In this document: positions 10,563-22,039 of the stretch, in pieces | Layout: each line of letters opens with the position of its first letter | Numbering within the stretch: position 1 is the first letter of the stretch | Assembly: GCA_011316305.1 (NCBI GenBank) | Contig: SAUG01000046.1 | Span: 62,001-126,000, forward strand | DNA length: 64,000 nucleotides | Source of the DNA: Rusavskia elegans | Taxonomy: Eukaryota; Ascomycota; Lecanoromycetes; Teloschistales; Teloschistaceae | Reading direction: 5' to 3' | Translations under genes and position numbers: made by a program | Notes under the pieces: generated by a model | What the model was told of the DNA's origin: nothing | What the model saw: the letters and a program-made list of their open reading frames with translations, nothing else | The model's database searches: none

Positions 10563-12446
10563 ATGTCTCAAATGACCTCGCCTCTCCCCATTCAACGACC
10601 TCGGACCCCAAGCGACACCTACCTCCCCAACGAAGCTCCTCTGTCACCAAGATCCGAATCAAGACATGGCTCCCTGCGTCGCCGTCCCTCTTTCAGCTTC
10701 CTCCGTCGAAGCAAATCACGTGAAGGTCCATCAAGAACTGTCTCCGGTGGTACAATCAGAAGCTCATCTAGAGGAAGCACCCCTGGTCGGAAACTGAGCA
10801 AGAAACAGCGGGTGCTTTCCAGAGAGCAGGAAATACGACAGGAGAACATACCAACTCAACCTCCCAAAATCCCAGACATACCTCACATCCACAAGTTGCA
10901 GACATTCGGTGGTGAAGATCACCGACCGGACAGTGTAGCCATCATGTCTGGAAACATGGGTGGGTACAGATCGAATCGGACCGGTTCACAAGCATCGAGA
11001 GTGACCACCGGTCTGGCGGGGAGTCACAACATTCCAGTTCCTCCGATCCCCAGCGATTATGCTGGAGGAAAATCGCCAGTCGATCTCTTTATGCGGACCG
11101 AAAGTATAGCACATCGAGGTCGGAGTAGCTACGCCAGCAGCATGGCCAGTACAATCAATAGTCCTCGACGGTTGCGTAAGAGGAAGGACCCCACGCCTTT
11201 CAAGTAAGCAACCTGCAAGGGCCCAATAATAACAATCACGCCCAAAGTCGCTAACGACAACCGCAGTGTTCTTGTGGCTGGTGCGCGAAACTCCGGAAAG
11301 ACCTCTTTCTTAGAGTTCCTCCGCACTTCGCTTGCTCTTCCATCTCAGAAACAGCGGACTCAAAGTTACGCTGATGGCCACGATGTGCGAGCTGCCTCCT
11401 TGACCGTAGGTTATCCAAACTTCACGCCGCATTATCTTGAGACCGAGCTTGGGACTGAACGGATTGGCATAACATTGTGGGACTCGCAGGGATTAGAAAG
11501 AAATGTCGTCGATTTACAATTGCGGGAGATGTCATCATTTGTCGAAAGCAAATTCGAAGAGACATTCACCGAAGAGAATAGAGTCGCGCGGACACCCGGT
11601 TTCAGAGATACGCATATTCACTGTGTCTTCCTCATCCTTGACCCTGCTCGCTTGGATGCAAACGTAGCTACAGCTAGGAAGGCTGATGCAATCAGCGGCG
11701 CAAAGATCAACGGCAATTCTTTTGCTACTCCGCGTTCGACCGCGACGTCTGGAGGTCTTGACGAAAGCCTCGATCTACAGGTGCTGCGTGCCCTCAAAGG
11801 GAAAACAACCGTCATTCCGGTAGTAGCGAAAGCGGACACGATAACCACGGCGCATATGGCATTCCTCAAGCGAGCGGTATGGGACTCAATCAAGCGGGCA
11901 AATCTGGATAAATACGAGACGATCGGGCTTGGTGAAAATGCGGAGGAGGAATCATCCGAGGATGAGCAGACATACGGCAAAGCAGAACGTCTGCCGGAGG
12001 ACCGCAAACGCTCGAACACATCTCACCTGGATTCACCCTCGGATTCAGACGCCAGCTACTCGTCTTCAGATTTCAATCTCACCAAGCCGTCGAGAGGCCC
12101 GGGAATCCGCCACTCACGGACACCATCATCAGCAGTATCTGTACCCCTGAGAGCGCAACCAGCAGCAGAAACCCCGTATCTGCCCCTCTCTATCATCTGT
12201 CCGGACCTATACGAGCCGGACGTACGAGGTCGCAAGTTCCCCTGGGGGTTTGCGGACCCTTACAATGCGGAACATTGTGACTTTGTACGGTTGAAGGACA
12301 TGATCTTTTCTGAATGGAGAGGTGATCTCCGGGAAGCCAGTAGGGAGGTTGGGTACGAAGGATGGAGGACTTCGAGACTGAATCGACAAAGCACACGACG
12401 AGAGCTACGCAGCCCGCCGAGAGGCCAGCTGGGATATGCAAGATGA
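10563..12446 (+). CDS. Non-canonical septin GTPase, AspE-like
   Basis: Two exons, 10563-11203 and 11267-12446, giving 606 residues. Residues 1-213 are Ser/Arg/Pro-rich and probably disordered. The septin GTPase domain follows: G1 GARNSGKT at about 219-226, G3 DSQG near 286, G4 AKAD near 401, and the septin unique element with FPWGFADPYNAEHCDF near 539, then LREASREVGYEGWRTSRL. A Ser/Asp/Glu-rich insert lies between G4 and the unique element. There is no C-terminal coiled coil after the GTPase domain. Septins form filaments at septa and growing tips; the filamentous-fungus-specific group typified by Aspergillus AspE fits best, but subgroup assignment needs a tree. The intron sits just before the P-loop, so missing it would remove G1. 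Confidence 0.82.
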
Positions 12447-13071
12447 TTTTTCAGCAGAGAAGACGAGATAAAGTGGATGGAGATCTCTGACCAATGGGCA
12501 TGTTGCCAGTGGACTCGGCTTTTTCGATTCTTATACCCTTTTATTCTTTTATCCTTGGTGTTTGGCAGGCCTCTGGTGTACTATACCCACTACGTAGAGT
12601 TTGGCTACGTATTGTCTAGCAAAGCGCTCCAGGCGATAGCGATGTAGTCTTGCTGATCGAAAATGAAATTTGAGAATGGTCAAGATGTATGCGTTGATAG
12701 ATCAAGAGGATAGCTCAGCGGACCCTATGAAAAGATGAGACTCAGTGTGCTCCTCGCTAACACTTTTCCAATAATTATAAGGCCCGTCCATATGATACCT
12801 TACAGGGCAGCCTCGTGATCGACGCTAAAAGCCTTGGTCTGGAACGGAAAGCAAGCATGACCGTTTCTCAAACAAGATCAGCTGGCATGATCATCACTCT
12901 GCAGGATTCGTTGGGCCTAGCTGTCCTCTTCCGTCCTCCTCCTACCAAAATGGCACCCGGATCTGGGCGACCTATGTTCCGAGTCCTCTGCGGACATACT
13001 GATGGTGACATGCAACCTCTTTATGTCCTGTTTTGAATTCTCCACATTCCACCCGCTGAGCCGTTGCCAAG
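12447..13071. other. Intergenic, promoter of the K+ channel gene
   Basis: About 625 bp. T-rich stretches near 12,520-12,560 may belong to the septin 3' region. A frame at 12815-13036 has no support. Confidence 0.5.
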
Positions 13072-15420
13072 ATGAATGACCCGGGGCTCGATGAACCTAT
13101 CCAGGAGACCTCCAAAGATGTGGAACAGGACCGGAAAGATGAGCTCGATTTTCAGAAAGAGGATGAGCAGGCTTTCCTCAATCCCAGGTATACCACACCT
13201 CATGTCCTCAAGTCACCTTCTTAGGTTAATTCTCTGTCTTAGTCGGTGGTGGTTCGCCTCGACGGCGTTTCCCTTACTCGCTGTATGTCCTACCGAACAA
13301 GGTGACAGCAAGACGACTGATGGCTTGTGAAGGGCACATTTGGCCCCATGGCCAGCGCTTTCTCCGTTTGCGCTCTTTCGGAGAATTGGAGAGTTATCGT
13401 TCCCCATGGACCTGGTGGAAATGAAGCGCATGGGATCGATGTCAAAGATCCGGGCTGGTACGTACAACAAACTTCAAGAAGAACCATGAGTGACTTCACA
13501 GAAAGCTCCGGACGGATACTGAAGCTGCTGCGGAGCCATATCGTTGCGAAAGATCCAAATGGGTAATGGCTAACTTCACTCTTCAAATCTAATAGGTTAT
13601 ATGCTGTCAATAGCATCTCGCTCCTCTTTGCCCTCATGGCTAATCTTGCCCTTCTACTGAACATGGCCCGCCGTCTTTCCTTTGCAATCGCACAACCTAT
13701 AACGATCGTGGGCTGGTTTATCTCTTCCGTCCTCCTCATTGCTCTGGTAATCGCTGCGACATATGGCCTTACCCTGCCTGGACAAGATCGAGCATTAACT
13801 CAAGCCTTCTACTACGCTATCATTGCTTCCGGTCTTTACTTCCTGATCGCGGCATTGATGTGTGTCACTGTTTACGGCGCCTACAAGGGACACTACCCCC
13901 AAGAGTTCAAGCTTACCATGAGTCAACGAACACTTATGCTACAGACTATCAGCTTCATGGTGTACATGCTTGCCGGAGCCGCAGTCTACCACCGTGTCGA
14001 AGGATGGCGGTTCTTAGATAGTCTCTACTTCACCAACTTCACGCTCTTGACTGTCGGTATTGGCTCTCTGGCTCCAAAAACCCATACCGGACGGGCTCTG
14101 TTGTTCCCCTTCGCTATAGGTGGTATAGTCATCCTGGGTCTAGTGATTGGTTCCATTCGCTCCCTGGTATTGGAACGTGGGAAGAAGAAGCTCGGTAGTC
14201 GTATGGTCGAAAAGAAGAGAGTTCAACTACTAAAGAAGATGCACAAGAATGACCAGCAAAAGAAGCTCACACCCATCAATGGTAAAAAGCAAGCTGACGA
14301 TCTCGGTATGACTGAGGCTGAACGGCGCAAGTCGGAATTTGAGCTCATGCGTCAGATCCAAGATCAAGCTACTCAACGGCAAAAGTGGAATGCACTCTTC
14401 GTTTCAGGTAGTGCATGGTTAGTTTTGTGGCTTGTGGGGGCAGTAGTCTTCTGGAAGGCAGAACATCAACAAGAATGGTCCTATTTCCAAGCCTTGTATT
14501 TTGCCTACACGTCTCTGCTCACCATTGGATATGGCGACTTCACGAATTTTAGCAATGCCGGGAAACCAGCTTTCGTGTTCTGGTCGTTACTAGCCGTGCC
14601 AACCCTGACCATCGTTATCAGTAACATGGGTGATACCGTGGTCAAATCAATCCGTGACCTCACGGATTATCTAGGTGAGTTCACCGTTTTGCCAGGAGAA
14701 AGTCCGACCAAACAGCGGGCCAAGCAGCTTGTCACGAACGTGACGAGTAAGTTCCGTGGCAAGGCAGGGCGAGAGGAGACCATGGATGAACCGCCCGGCA
14801 TGCTCGGTGAAAAAGACGGCGGAAGCACACAGGGCATAAAAGGACACGCAGCTATGACAGGAGCCACAGACCGCCTTGCCGGTGAAGTTGAGAAGGAGGA
14901 ACTCAACGCCGCTGGTGATGCCATGAAGCGCGGCGATGAAGTCGGCAAAGTCGCACATGAGTACCACTACCAACTGATCCGCGAGATCAGAAACGTAATG
15001 AAGCACCTTGATGAAAACCCGCCCCGGAAATACACATACGAAGAATGGGCTTGGTTTCTAAAACTCATGGGTGAGGATGAAGATAACCAGTCCTTCCATC
15101 GGAAACCACCGATCGAAGTACGGAATGATTACAAAGGAGATCGCGAACCGGATATGCAAAAAGGGGGTATGGACGACAAGATGGATGAACAAAGGCAGTG
15201 GAGCTGGTTGGGCAACCGGAGTCCACTGATGGGGGATATGGGGGAGGCGGATTGGGTTCTCGAAAGGTTGAGCATCACGCTTGAAAAGGAGTTGAAGAGG
15301 CAGCATGAAAGTCGAAAAGACAGAGGCGAGGGTTGTATTGAGAACGATGCAAAGAAAGTACTACCGAGTGACAGTAGTGGCACTTTGGAAACGCAGAAAG
15401 GGGCGGGGGACACGGGCTAA
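13072..15420 (+). CDS. Outward-rectifier K+ channel, TOK1 family
   Basis: Four exons: 13072-13187, 13243-13282, 13333-13457 and 13596-15420, giving 701 residues. TOK channels have eight membrane segments and two pore loops. Both loops are visible: LLTVGIGSLAPKTHTGR at about residue 244 and LLTIGYGDFTNFSNAGKPAF at about 401. The second has a canonical GYGD filter; the first reads GIGS, common for pore 1 in this family. N-terminal membrane segments are RWWFASTAFPLLAGTFGPM and those after LYAVNSISLLFALMANLALL. A basic Lys-rich cytoplasmic linker lies between the pore modules. The tail of about 270 residues is hydrophilic and rich in Glu, Lys and Gly. It should act at the plasma membrane in K+ efflux. 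Intron 3 (138 bp) is the least certain join; it gives DPGW-LYAVN, while read-through hits a stop at 13,564. Confidence 0.9.
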
Positions 15421-15745
15421 GGTTTTTCTGACATGATACCCATTTGTTGCGATTTGGAATACCTCGGTGCCGAATGGTATGAAAACGTTACACTCGAAAA
15501 TACCCAAGACCAGAAGCTCTCAAGCTTTGGACGTCCGCATAGTAAATCTTGTAATGAAATTACCCCTGAATTGTATACGAAAGTACGCTGAAGTGCAGAA
15601 GGGGTCGTCCTAGAAGAGTTAAACGACGGTGGACGTAGTAGATTTCGCCGATACCTACCGTATTTACTAGACGTGGATCGCGCCCTTGCCTTGCGCCTTC
15701 CAATGTGAGTCTTGTCAGACATTGACTCGTAGTCTTTGAATAAGT
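15421..15745. other. Intergenic between K+ channel and NT-C2 gene
   Basis: About 325 bp. Nothing recognised beyond presumed 3' and 5' untranslated sequence. Confidence 0.5.
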
Positions 15746-17090
15746 ATGCAGGCTTTTGGTGAGTCCCCCAAATTGTTCAAGACCGTTGCCATGGCGTTTG
15801 ACCGCATCCATAGCTCGGCGGCGTCGTTGTTGCTGACAATCTCAGTCCCAAAGAATCGACGGGTAGGTGCTTGCTTTCCTACAGAGCATGAAATGAGCTG
15901 TACTGAGTCGCAATGTCCTCACGTAGCCCAAGTTCGAGCTTCGGCTTCAGGTCTCTTCACCCATATCTCGATTTCGAGCTCGAATTGCTGACTCGAGCCT
16001 AGATCCTCGACCTCAACAATGTTCCACTCGTGTCTGGGACGTCGTACGTCAAATGGCATCTCCCCTCCTCTACATCAGCCGAGCACCGCGGTCGAACCTC
16101 GAAAGAACCTATCCGAGAGCATAAGGTGGCTTGGGAGTACGACAAGTTGTTGCCTGTACGGATGACGATCGATCGCAATGCACTGTTACAGGAGTCCGAA
16201 ATCCACTTCCAGGTCATGCAGGAGTACTCTTCGGGAGCCCGTGGAGAAAGAATCATACTTGGCAACGTGAAGCTCAACCTTGCAGAATACGTGGATGCAG
16301 GTGAGGATGGGGATGGCAATATCACGAGGAGATACCTCATGCAGGACAGCAAGATCAACAGTACTCTCAAAGTCAGTGCTTTGGTGAACAAACTTTCAAC
16401 CCTCTCTAATCATTCCTAGATTGGCATCTCGATGAAGCAGACTGAAGGAGACCGGAATTTCATGGCGTTCGTGAACCCGTTTCGAGGCAATGAGAAATCT
16501 TACTAACATTTCTCAGGCCGCCGTTGAAGTCCGCCCCGGTTTTTGGCGGCATAGCAGGGATTATGACTGCCGAGCAAGGCCAAGGAGACGACTTCAGCCA
16601 TATGCCATCAATGTCAAGCAAGACGAGAGAAGCTGGGAAGCTCCAGGATGTGTATCGCAAGACCCTTGCTGCGTCCTGGGCTGCGCAAGAGGGCGAGCTT
16701 CCCGCCGATGAATGTATAGAAGACATATTCGCCGGAGGAGACGGCTGGGGAAAGGCTCTCAAGAAGAATAAGAAGACTATGAAGCCATCCCGAGGCAGCA
16801 CTGATGGTGAGGAGAGCGATGCGGACCGAAGAACTCTGAAAGCTCACCATAGGAATACTTCAAGCGCCCATTCCAAACACCCAAACAACAAGTCCAAGGG
16901 ACATTTACGGCCATCGAGTAGATCGAACAACAATTCCGAAAGCGGCATAAGTGGTAGAGCTAGTATTGAGCAGCAGATTCAATCCAGCTCAACAGACACC
17001 ACGGCACCCACCTGGCGCCGCGCAGATGAAATCGACGAGTTCACAGCGCGAGAAGATCTCCGAAGCTGGGAGATATCAACACCCAAATAA
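15746..17090 (+). CDS. NT-C2 domain protein (EEIG1/EHBP1 N-terminal type)
   Basis: Six exons: 15746-15758, 15846-15862, 15927-15950, 16003-16371, 16420-16466 and 16517-17090, giving 347 residues. The first three coding exons are only 13, 17 and 24 nt; joined they read MQAFVPKNRRPKFELRLQ, which runs into ILDLNNVPLVSGTSYVKWHL. This is the NT-C2 fold, a C2-like module found in EEIG1, EHBP1 and FAM102 proteins and thought to bind membranes. Later motifs are HKVAWEYDKLLPVRM, LGNVKLNLAEYVD and MKQTEGDRNFMAPPLKSAP. After residue 200 the protein is hydrophilic and Ser/Asn/Lys-rich. The last intron has a perfect TACTAAC branch site at 16501. Two donors (GTCTCT, GTTCGT) are weak, but only these joins keep the domain in frame. 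Function in fungi is not established. Confidence 0.82.
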
Positions 17091-17124
17091 CCTTGGCGCC
17101 CAAGGAAGTAATATGGCTGCACAA

Positions 17125-18470
17125 CTATTGTATGGTGTGGAGCTCGGTCCCTGCCGCTGTTACAAAGGAGCTCCATCTACCTTCTCTACTGCCATGTCTA
17201 TCCTTTAGTATCTCTACCACTCCGACTTTGGTAAAGCCACTGGCTACGTGGCCGACGTTGTAAGCGATATCTGCATCTTCCTTGGATCGAGGCAATGTAG
17301 AAAGAAAGATGGACGTGTCGATTAGACATGAAAAGTGCTTGCCCAAAGCAGGCTTGCCGAGGGTGGAAGAAAACACGGAGGCTTGATCGTCTGGTCTGCG
17401 ATGATGTTGTGTGCTTTGTCGCCGCAAACCCACGGCAGCGTTCACAACTACCGTGCAGACGTTACGGCGCCTGGTCAGATGCTGTAGCGACCGCATACAA
17501 GTCGCCAGCGTTGCATGTCCTGAAGGAAGTCAGTAGATCACGATCCTACGACGTCAAAAGAACCACCTCGAGTATACCCTGTGCTTGACTCTTGGTCATC
17601 ATTGATCCTACTACGTTTGCAACATTGTCAATGACAATCATGCTGGCTGGTAAGTGTTCTGATGCCTCGGGGTTGGCCGCGGTCGTTCTCTTGATTGCAT
17701 TGTCATCCGCCTCTAGCGGTAGACTGCCGAGACTGCCTTCCACCTTGTCTTCACTATTCGCAATATTTCGAGCTCTTTCAAAGCCTTCTCCATCACTTGC
17801 GACCCTGTTTCCTCGTTTGTTCTCAACCTGATCCAGCCTTGCGCTACACTCGCCAATGGCTTCCGCAACCCCTGGGAAGTCGAAGACCCTGCTAAGTCGG
17901 ACGCGTTCGAGCATCGAAGTCACACGACTCTGAACATCTTGTGACGGATCCCTGGTCCGAACTTGCTTTCGGTAGACGTAGCCCGACTGGCAAAAATCCG
18001 GCCCCCTTTTTTGTTGATCAAGACGACTCAGCAGGATGTCTCGTAAACGGGCAAGAGGTGGGTCAGTCGTCGCGATTAGAGCTACCTCTCCTTCTTTACT
18101 TGCTATGAGGTGACTCGCGATAATCTGAAAGACCAACTGACCAATCGATCAGCCAGGGCTCAGTTGAACGTCTGCGGTGCGATGCTTCAAAGTCCCTACT
18201 TGCCCCATCTTGGGTCGTTACCAAGGAGCGGCGGACGACGCAATCAGTGCATCGGTCATTCTGACTGGGACTTACCAACGTCTTTCCTGTTCCGTTTGCT
18301 CCGGCGACAGCGGTAATCTCTCCATATCTGAAACCGCCATCAAGCGCTTCTCTATCAAGCGTGTCAAGACCGGAGCTTAGAGGACTTGGTCTCGATAGGT
18401 CCAGCTTCTCTTCGTTTGCCAGCAACGTAGACCCAAGTAAGGCCGGAGCGGGTTCGCGAAGGTCACCCAT
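17125..18470 (-). CDS. Rad51/RecA-family paralogue
   Basis: Three exons on the minus strand: 18470-18276, 18136-17578 and 17519-17125, giving 382 residues. Near the N-terminus is LSSGLDTLDREALDGGFRYG, the usual Rad51-family lead-in, then Walker A GANGTGKT at about residues 57-64. Walker B is SMIVIDNV near 230-236. After the last splice the frame reads AQGHATLATCMRSL and then TVVVNAAVGLRR, matching the strand and loop region that follows Walker B. There is no helix-hairpin-helix N-domain, so it is a paralogue rather than Rad51 itself, perhaps of the Rad51D/Xrcc2/Rad55 kind. About 100 residues between Walker A and B are poorly conserved and Ser/Asp/Arg-rich. Such proteins assist Rad51 filament assembly in recombination repair. 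The acceptor at 18,137 is the least certain join. Confidence 0.75.
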
Positions 18471-18833
18471 GATCAAATATTATATATAAGACGGTGTTCA
18501 GATGTTTCTATGGGTGATGAAATTGGATTAAACTAGCTGGCAGATTGTCATTGAAGGCCGTTGCGGAAGCTGTTGCTGAGTCCCTACAATTTACACCTAG
18601 TAAGACGCATGCATGCTTCGAAGCTTGAATATCCGCTAGACGATACCATCAACTTCAAATGATATCGACGACTATCTTACCTTACCTTAAGGTACCCTGC
18701 TGTTATTCCCTGTAAGATTTGGACTAAGCTATCGTTGCTCGTAGGGCTGGTAGATTTTTAGATTTTATGTCACCGCCAAGACTCCTCTGCAGCGAAATGC
18801 AGCAACGAGAAAACAGTCCATATTTCCTCACGG
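18471..18833. other. Shared promoter of the Rad51 paralogue and SLS1
   Basis: A 363-bp divergent intergenic region. An AT-rich TATATATA-like string at 18,478-18,488 lies too close to the minus-strand ATG to be a normal TATA box. No other feature seen. Confidence 0.5.
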
Positions 18834-21768
18834 ATGTCAAGCCTTCCACCTATCGCGCAGCAAGCCTACATATGCTTGCAATGTCGCTCTCATTTCGCTG
18901 TCACCAATACGCGAGCTCACCGTATCTTGAAAATTCGGGCAAAGAAGTCTCAGCGTCGAGACTTTTCTTCCACCCGGCCAATAAGCCTTCAGCACTTTGC
19001 CAGCATCGATGAAATCGAATCGAGGGATCCCAAGTTCCTTGAGAGTGCTGCTGCATCAGAAGAAAGCATAAACGGCCCGCATGATGACATCAAGCTGCCA
19101 AATGACCGTAAGGTGGGCAAGCCGCCGTACGCTTTCAGGCGTGCACACCTTTATTCGAAAGCCGACCTGGGCGTGACGACTCTTGGCAAACCCGCCGAAG
19201 TCTTGCGTCTCCGAGACCTACCAGATCGACATAAAGCCAGTAAATGGTGGCTCTCGTCAGATCAGGACGACAAGCGCCTGGGCTCAACCGAGCCCTTGAC
19301 CGCTTCAGATATACTCAAACGGGTCATCTCCGAACGAGGTCTAGTCAGCACAGCCCGAGTAGGCCAAAACATCGAGCAGCTGAAGCAGGACTGGCTATCG
19401 AGCTTAGGCAATCATGACCTCGGTCCTACAGAATCCGAATGCTCTGAGCTTGGCAGGCAACTGTACGATGGGTTTACCACGAAACAACTCTCAGGTTATC
19501 TGAGAGAGGTACGGATCCCCAGGTATAGAGATAGGGATGTTCTGGACCTGAGCGGACCTTTCGTATCTACTTCATTCACGCGATCAGGATGGAGGGTAGG
19601 AACGACCCCATTTCCAGGCCAGGCCTCCCAACGACTCCAATCCATGGCAAAGGATGGGAAAGAGCAGGAAATCACACCAGCCCATAGCGCAAGTACGCTG
19701 CTCGCCGAAAGCAGACGCTCCGGCGATCCGTTCAAGCAAGTTCAAGTGAACGAAATCATGCAGAAATGCTGGAATATCAAGCCAAGGGAAGAGCTCGATT
19801 CGATTGGGGAGGTTGATATCACGGTACCCGAAGCTCACCTGGAGCTTCTAGCGAGCCACAGTAAGCCTGCATCATCCTGCAAGTCAAGACAGGACTGATG
19901 GACAAATACAGAAAGAAACTTCCTCCAGCAGCTTGCTGCAGAATATGAAGCCAAGATCGACCTTTCCAAATCAGAGTATATCATCAGGCTTACAGCAAAT
20001 CAAGCCATCTGCACCTCAAGTGTAAAACTTCTGTTGATGGTCTTGAACGAAATTGTCCGCCACGAGATGGATCTGAACGAGGATGGTAGTCTAGGATCCA
20101 CGGCCAAGGATTACCAATTCGTGCCCAATGACGATGCTCTCCGAGAAATTGAGCGACTGAGCAGCACAGTAATTCGAAGACCAAAGCATAAACATGCTTC
20201 CTTTCCCGAGCCACACAAGGTAAGCTTCTTCCTCCGTACAGGGTATGCTGCCGTTAACCCAATCAAAGCTTCTGGTCTACTCAATGAAGAATGACGAGGA
20301 ATCTCTCGATGACGCGCAGAGATTTGTCCGGCAATTGTGCAGGCCCAGCCGCAGTAGTGCGACGGGTGCCTTTTACGGTGGACGTCCGGTGGCCTCTAAA
20401 AAACCGAATCTTGTACCAGTCGTACGGACTGTCGGGCTTCCGATGACCGAACGAGGAACCGAATGGAACCGTATATCTATGGCTGGCGGCAAGCAGAGGG
20501 CGTGGGCCCGGGCCGATTGCTATGTTTCTGAGGCGTTGAATGGGATAAGACAGCATCTTGAGAGTCCCAATGCGATATCAAAGGCCAATAAGCACCGACC
20601 CAGCCACCCGCACTGGCGTACCAGTCAATCACAGGAGTCCTCCGTGGTGCTTGGCCGAGTCCTGTATCCAGCCAAGACTATGACTTCGATTAAGTGGGAA
20701 AGATACTTCTTAGACGCGCTCGAGAAACGTCAGGTCTTCGATACCGACGTTCCTAGCTTGAGAAAGGCGCTTGATTTACACTCTGCTCGAACTTACAGGG
20801 TGGAGGAGCTCAGGGTTCAACTAAAAGCGACGGGCACAGAGATGGAAGGAACCCACAGCTCCGAATTGCCCGACCTTGAGATTCGTTTCTCGATTGATGA
20901 CAGATCACACAATGTCGTCCCCCGGAGCGTCCACTTAATCTTGGAGGACAGACAAGCAGATCTCCTTCTACCGCATGAACCAACCGATATGCGTTTTGCA
21001 ACACAAATTTACAGCAAAGCTACCTCTAATCTGGATCCCCATATCCTTGACTTCATCAAAAGAAGCAACCTCTGCGTTTATGGCGCCCAGAAACACGAAG
21101 TACCAAATCGTGTGACGATTCAGATCCCGGAGCGACTCCTACCTCGGGCGATAGTTTCAGAGGAGGCCAAGGATGGCGAGAAGTCTAAAGACGCGGAAAT
21201 GTTTCAGGATGCCGAGGAGTCCAGGAATGCGGAGGTTCTGGTGAATTATTCCTTAGCCGCGATCGAACACCATTTCATTCTCCGCAGTAGTCCAGGTCAG
21301 AGTCATCATCTGAGGGCGCTCAACTTCTCATTTTCCATCATCGACGCTGGTCCCATTGGTGGACAACGGCAAGAAGTCCGTTTCTTTGATGAACGGGAAG
21401 TAGAGTCCGCTCCTGATTTACTTCCCCTGGAGAAAGATGACGATCAAGAGTCGGAGAAGCCAACCATCAACAGGCTCTACGACTGTGCACACGACCTCAT
21501 CCAGAATCTTGATGGACCAGATCATAATCCCAGCAGAGTCGGTTCGTCCCCAAAACTTAGACTTCGAGCTAAGGATAGTAATGAGTTGAGATTCGGGCGT
21601 GAAGTTGTGAGGCGTACCATGTCGGACGTACCGATGGGGACGTATGAGGAGCACAAATTCTCCGTGCCAAAGGCTCCACATCGAATACGGAAGCTTACCG
21701 CGAAGGATGACCCATCATTCCATCCATCGAAACCTCGAAAGGTAACATCGTCTTTGATCGCGGAGTAG
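18834..21768 (+). CDS. sls1: Mitochondrial inner-membrane-bound regulator Sls1
   Basis: Three exons: 18834-19860, 19912-20219 and 20269-21768, giving 944 residues. The N-terminus has CLQCRSHFAV and many Arg/Ser with few acids up to RRDFSSTRPIS, like a mitochondrial presequence. Then KWWLSSDQDDKRLGSTEPLT and ILKRVISERGLVSTARVGQN match the Sls1 N-domain; FVPNDDALREIERLSSTVIR and SLDDAQRFVRQL lie in the central KH-like part, and the C-terminal part contains ALNFSFSIIDAGPIGGQRQE. In Saccharomyces, Sls1 is an inner-membrane protein that couples mitochondrial transcription, mRNA delivery and translation. I see no strong hydrophobic membrane span, so attachment may be peripheral. An EAKDGEKSKDAEMFQDAEES stretch near 780 is a short degenerate acidic repeat. 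Confidence 0.82.
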
Positions 21769-22039
21769 CGTCGAAAGAACAAGAATGACATTAGGATGGC
21801 CCACGGGAGGGACTGCGCTCTATACCGTGTTTTTGACGGCCTCTCGTAACGAACCATCAACAAGGTTCATCGATGGCCTCCGTGGTATATATCATCGGAA
21901 GATGTAAGATTACAATGTGGATAATGACTGCGAAATGATGTACATATCTTCCGTATTCTTCATGACAAGCTCTAATGATATCTGCCAAAGCCGGACACCT
22001 ACGCAACGGTTATCCATCATCTCCAAACCGATGAAAACG
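21769..22039. other. Short intergenic, convergent SLS1 and EFM4 ends
   Basis: 271 bp with two converging 3' ends. Nothing recognised. Confidence 0.5.

Noticed and set aside
13458..13563. Coding reading of intron 3 in the K+ channel gene as an extra exon
   Set aside because: The split at 13,501 gives an immediate stop, and the alternative needs a 32-bp intron, too short to splice.
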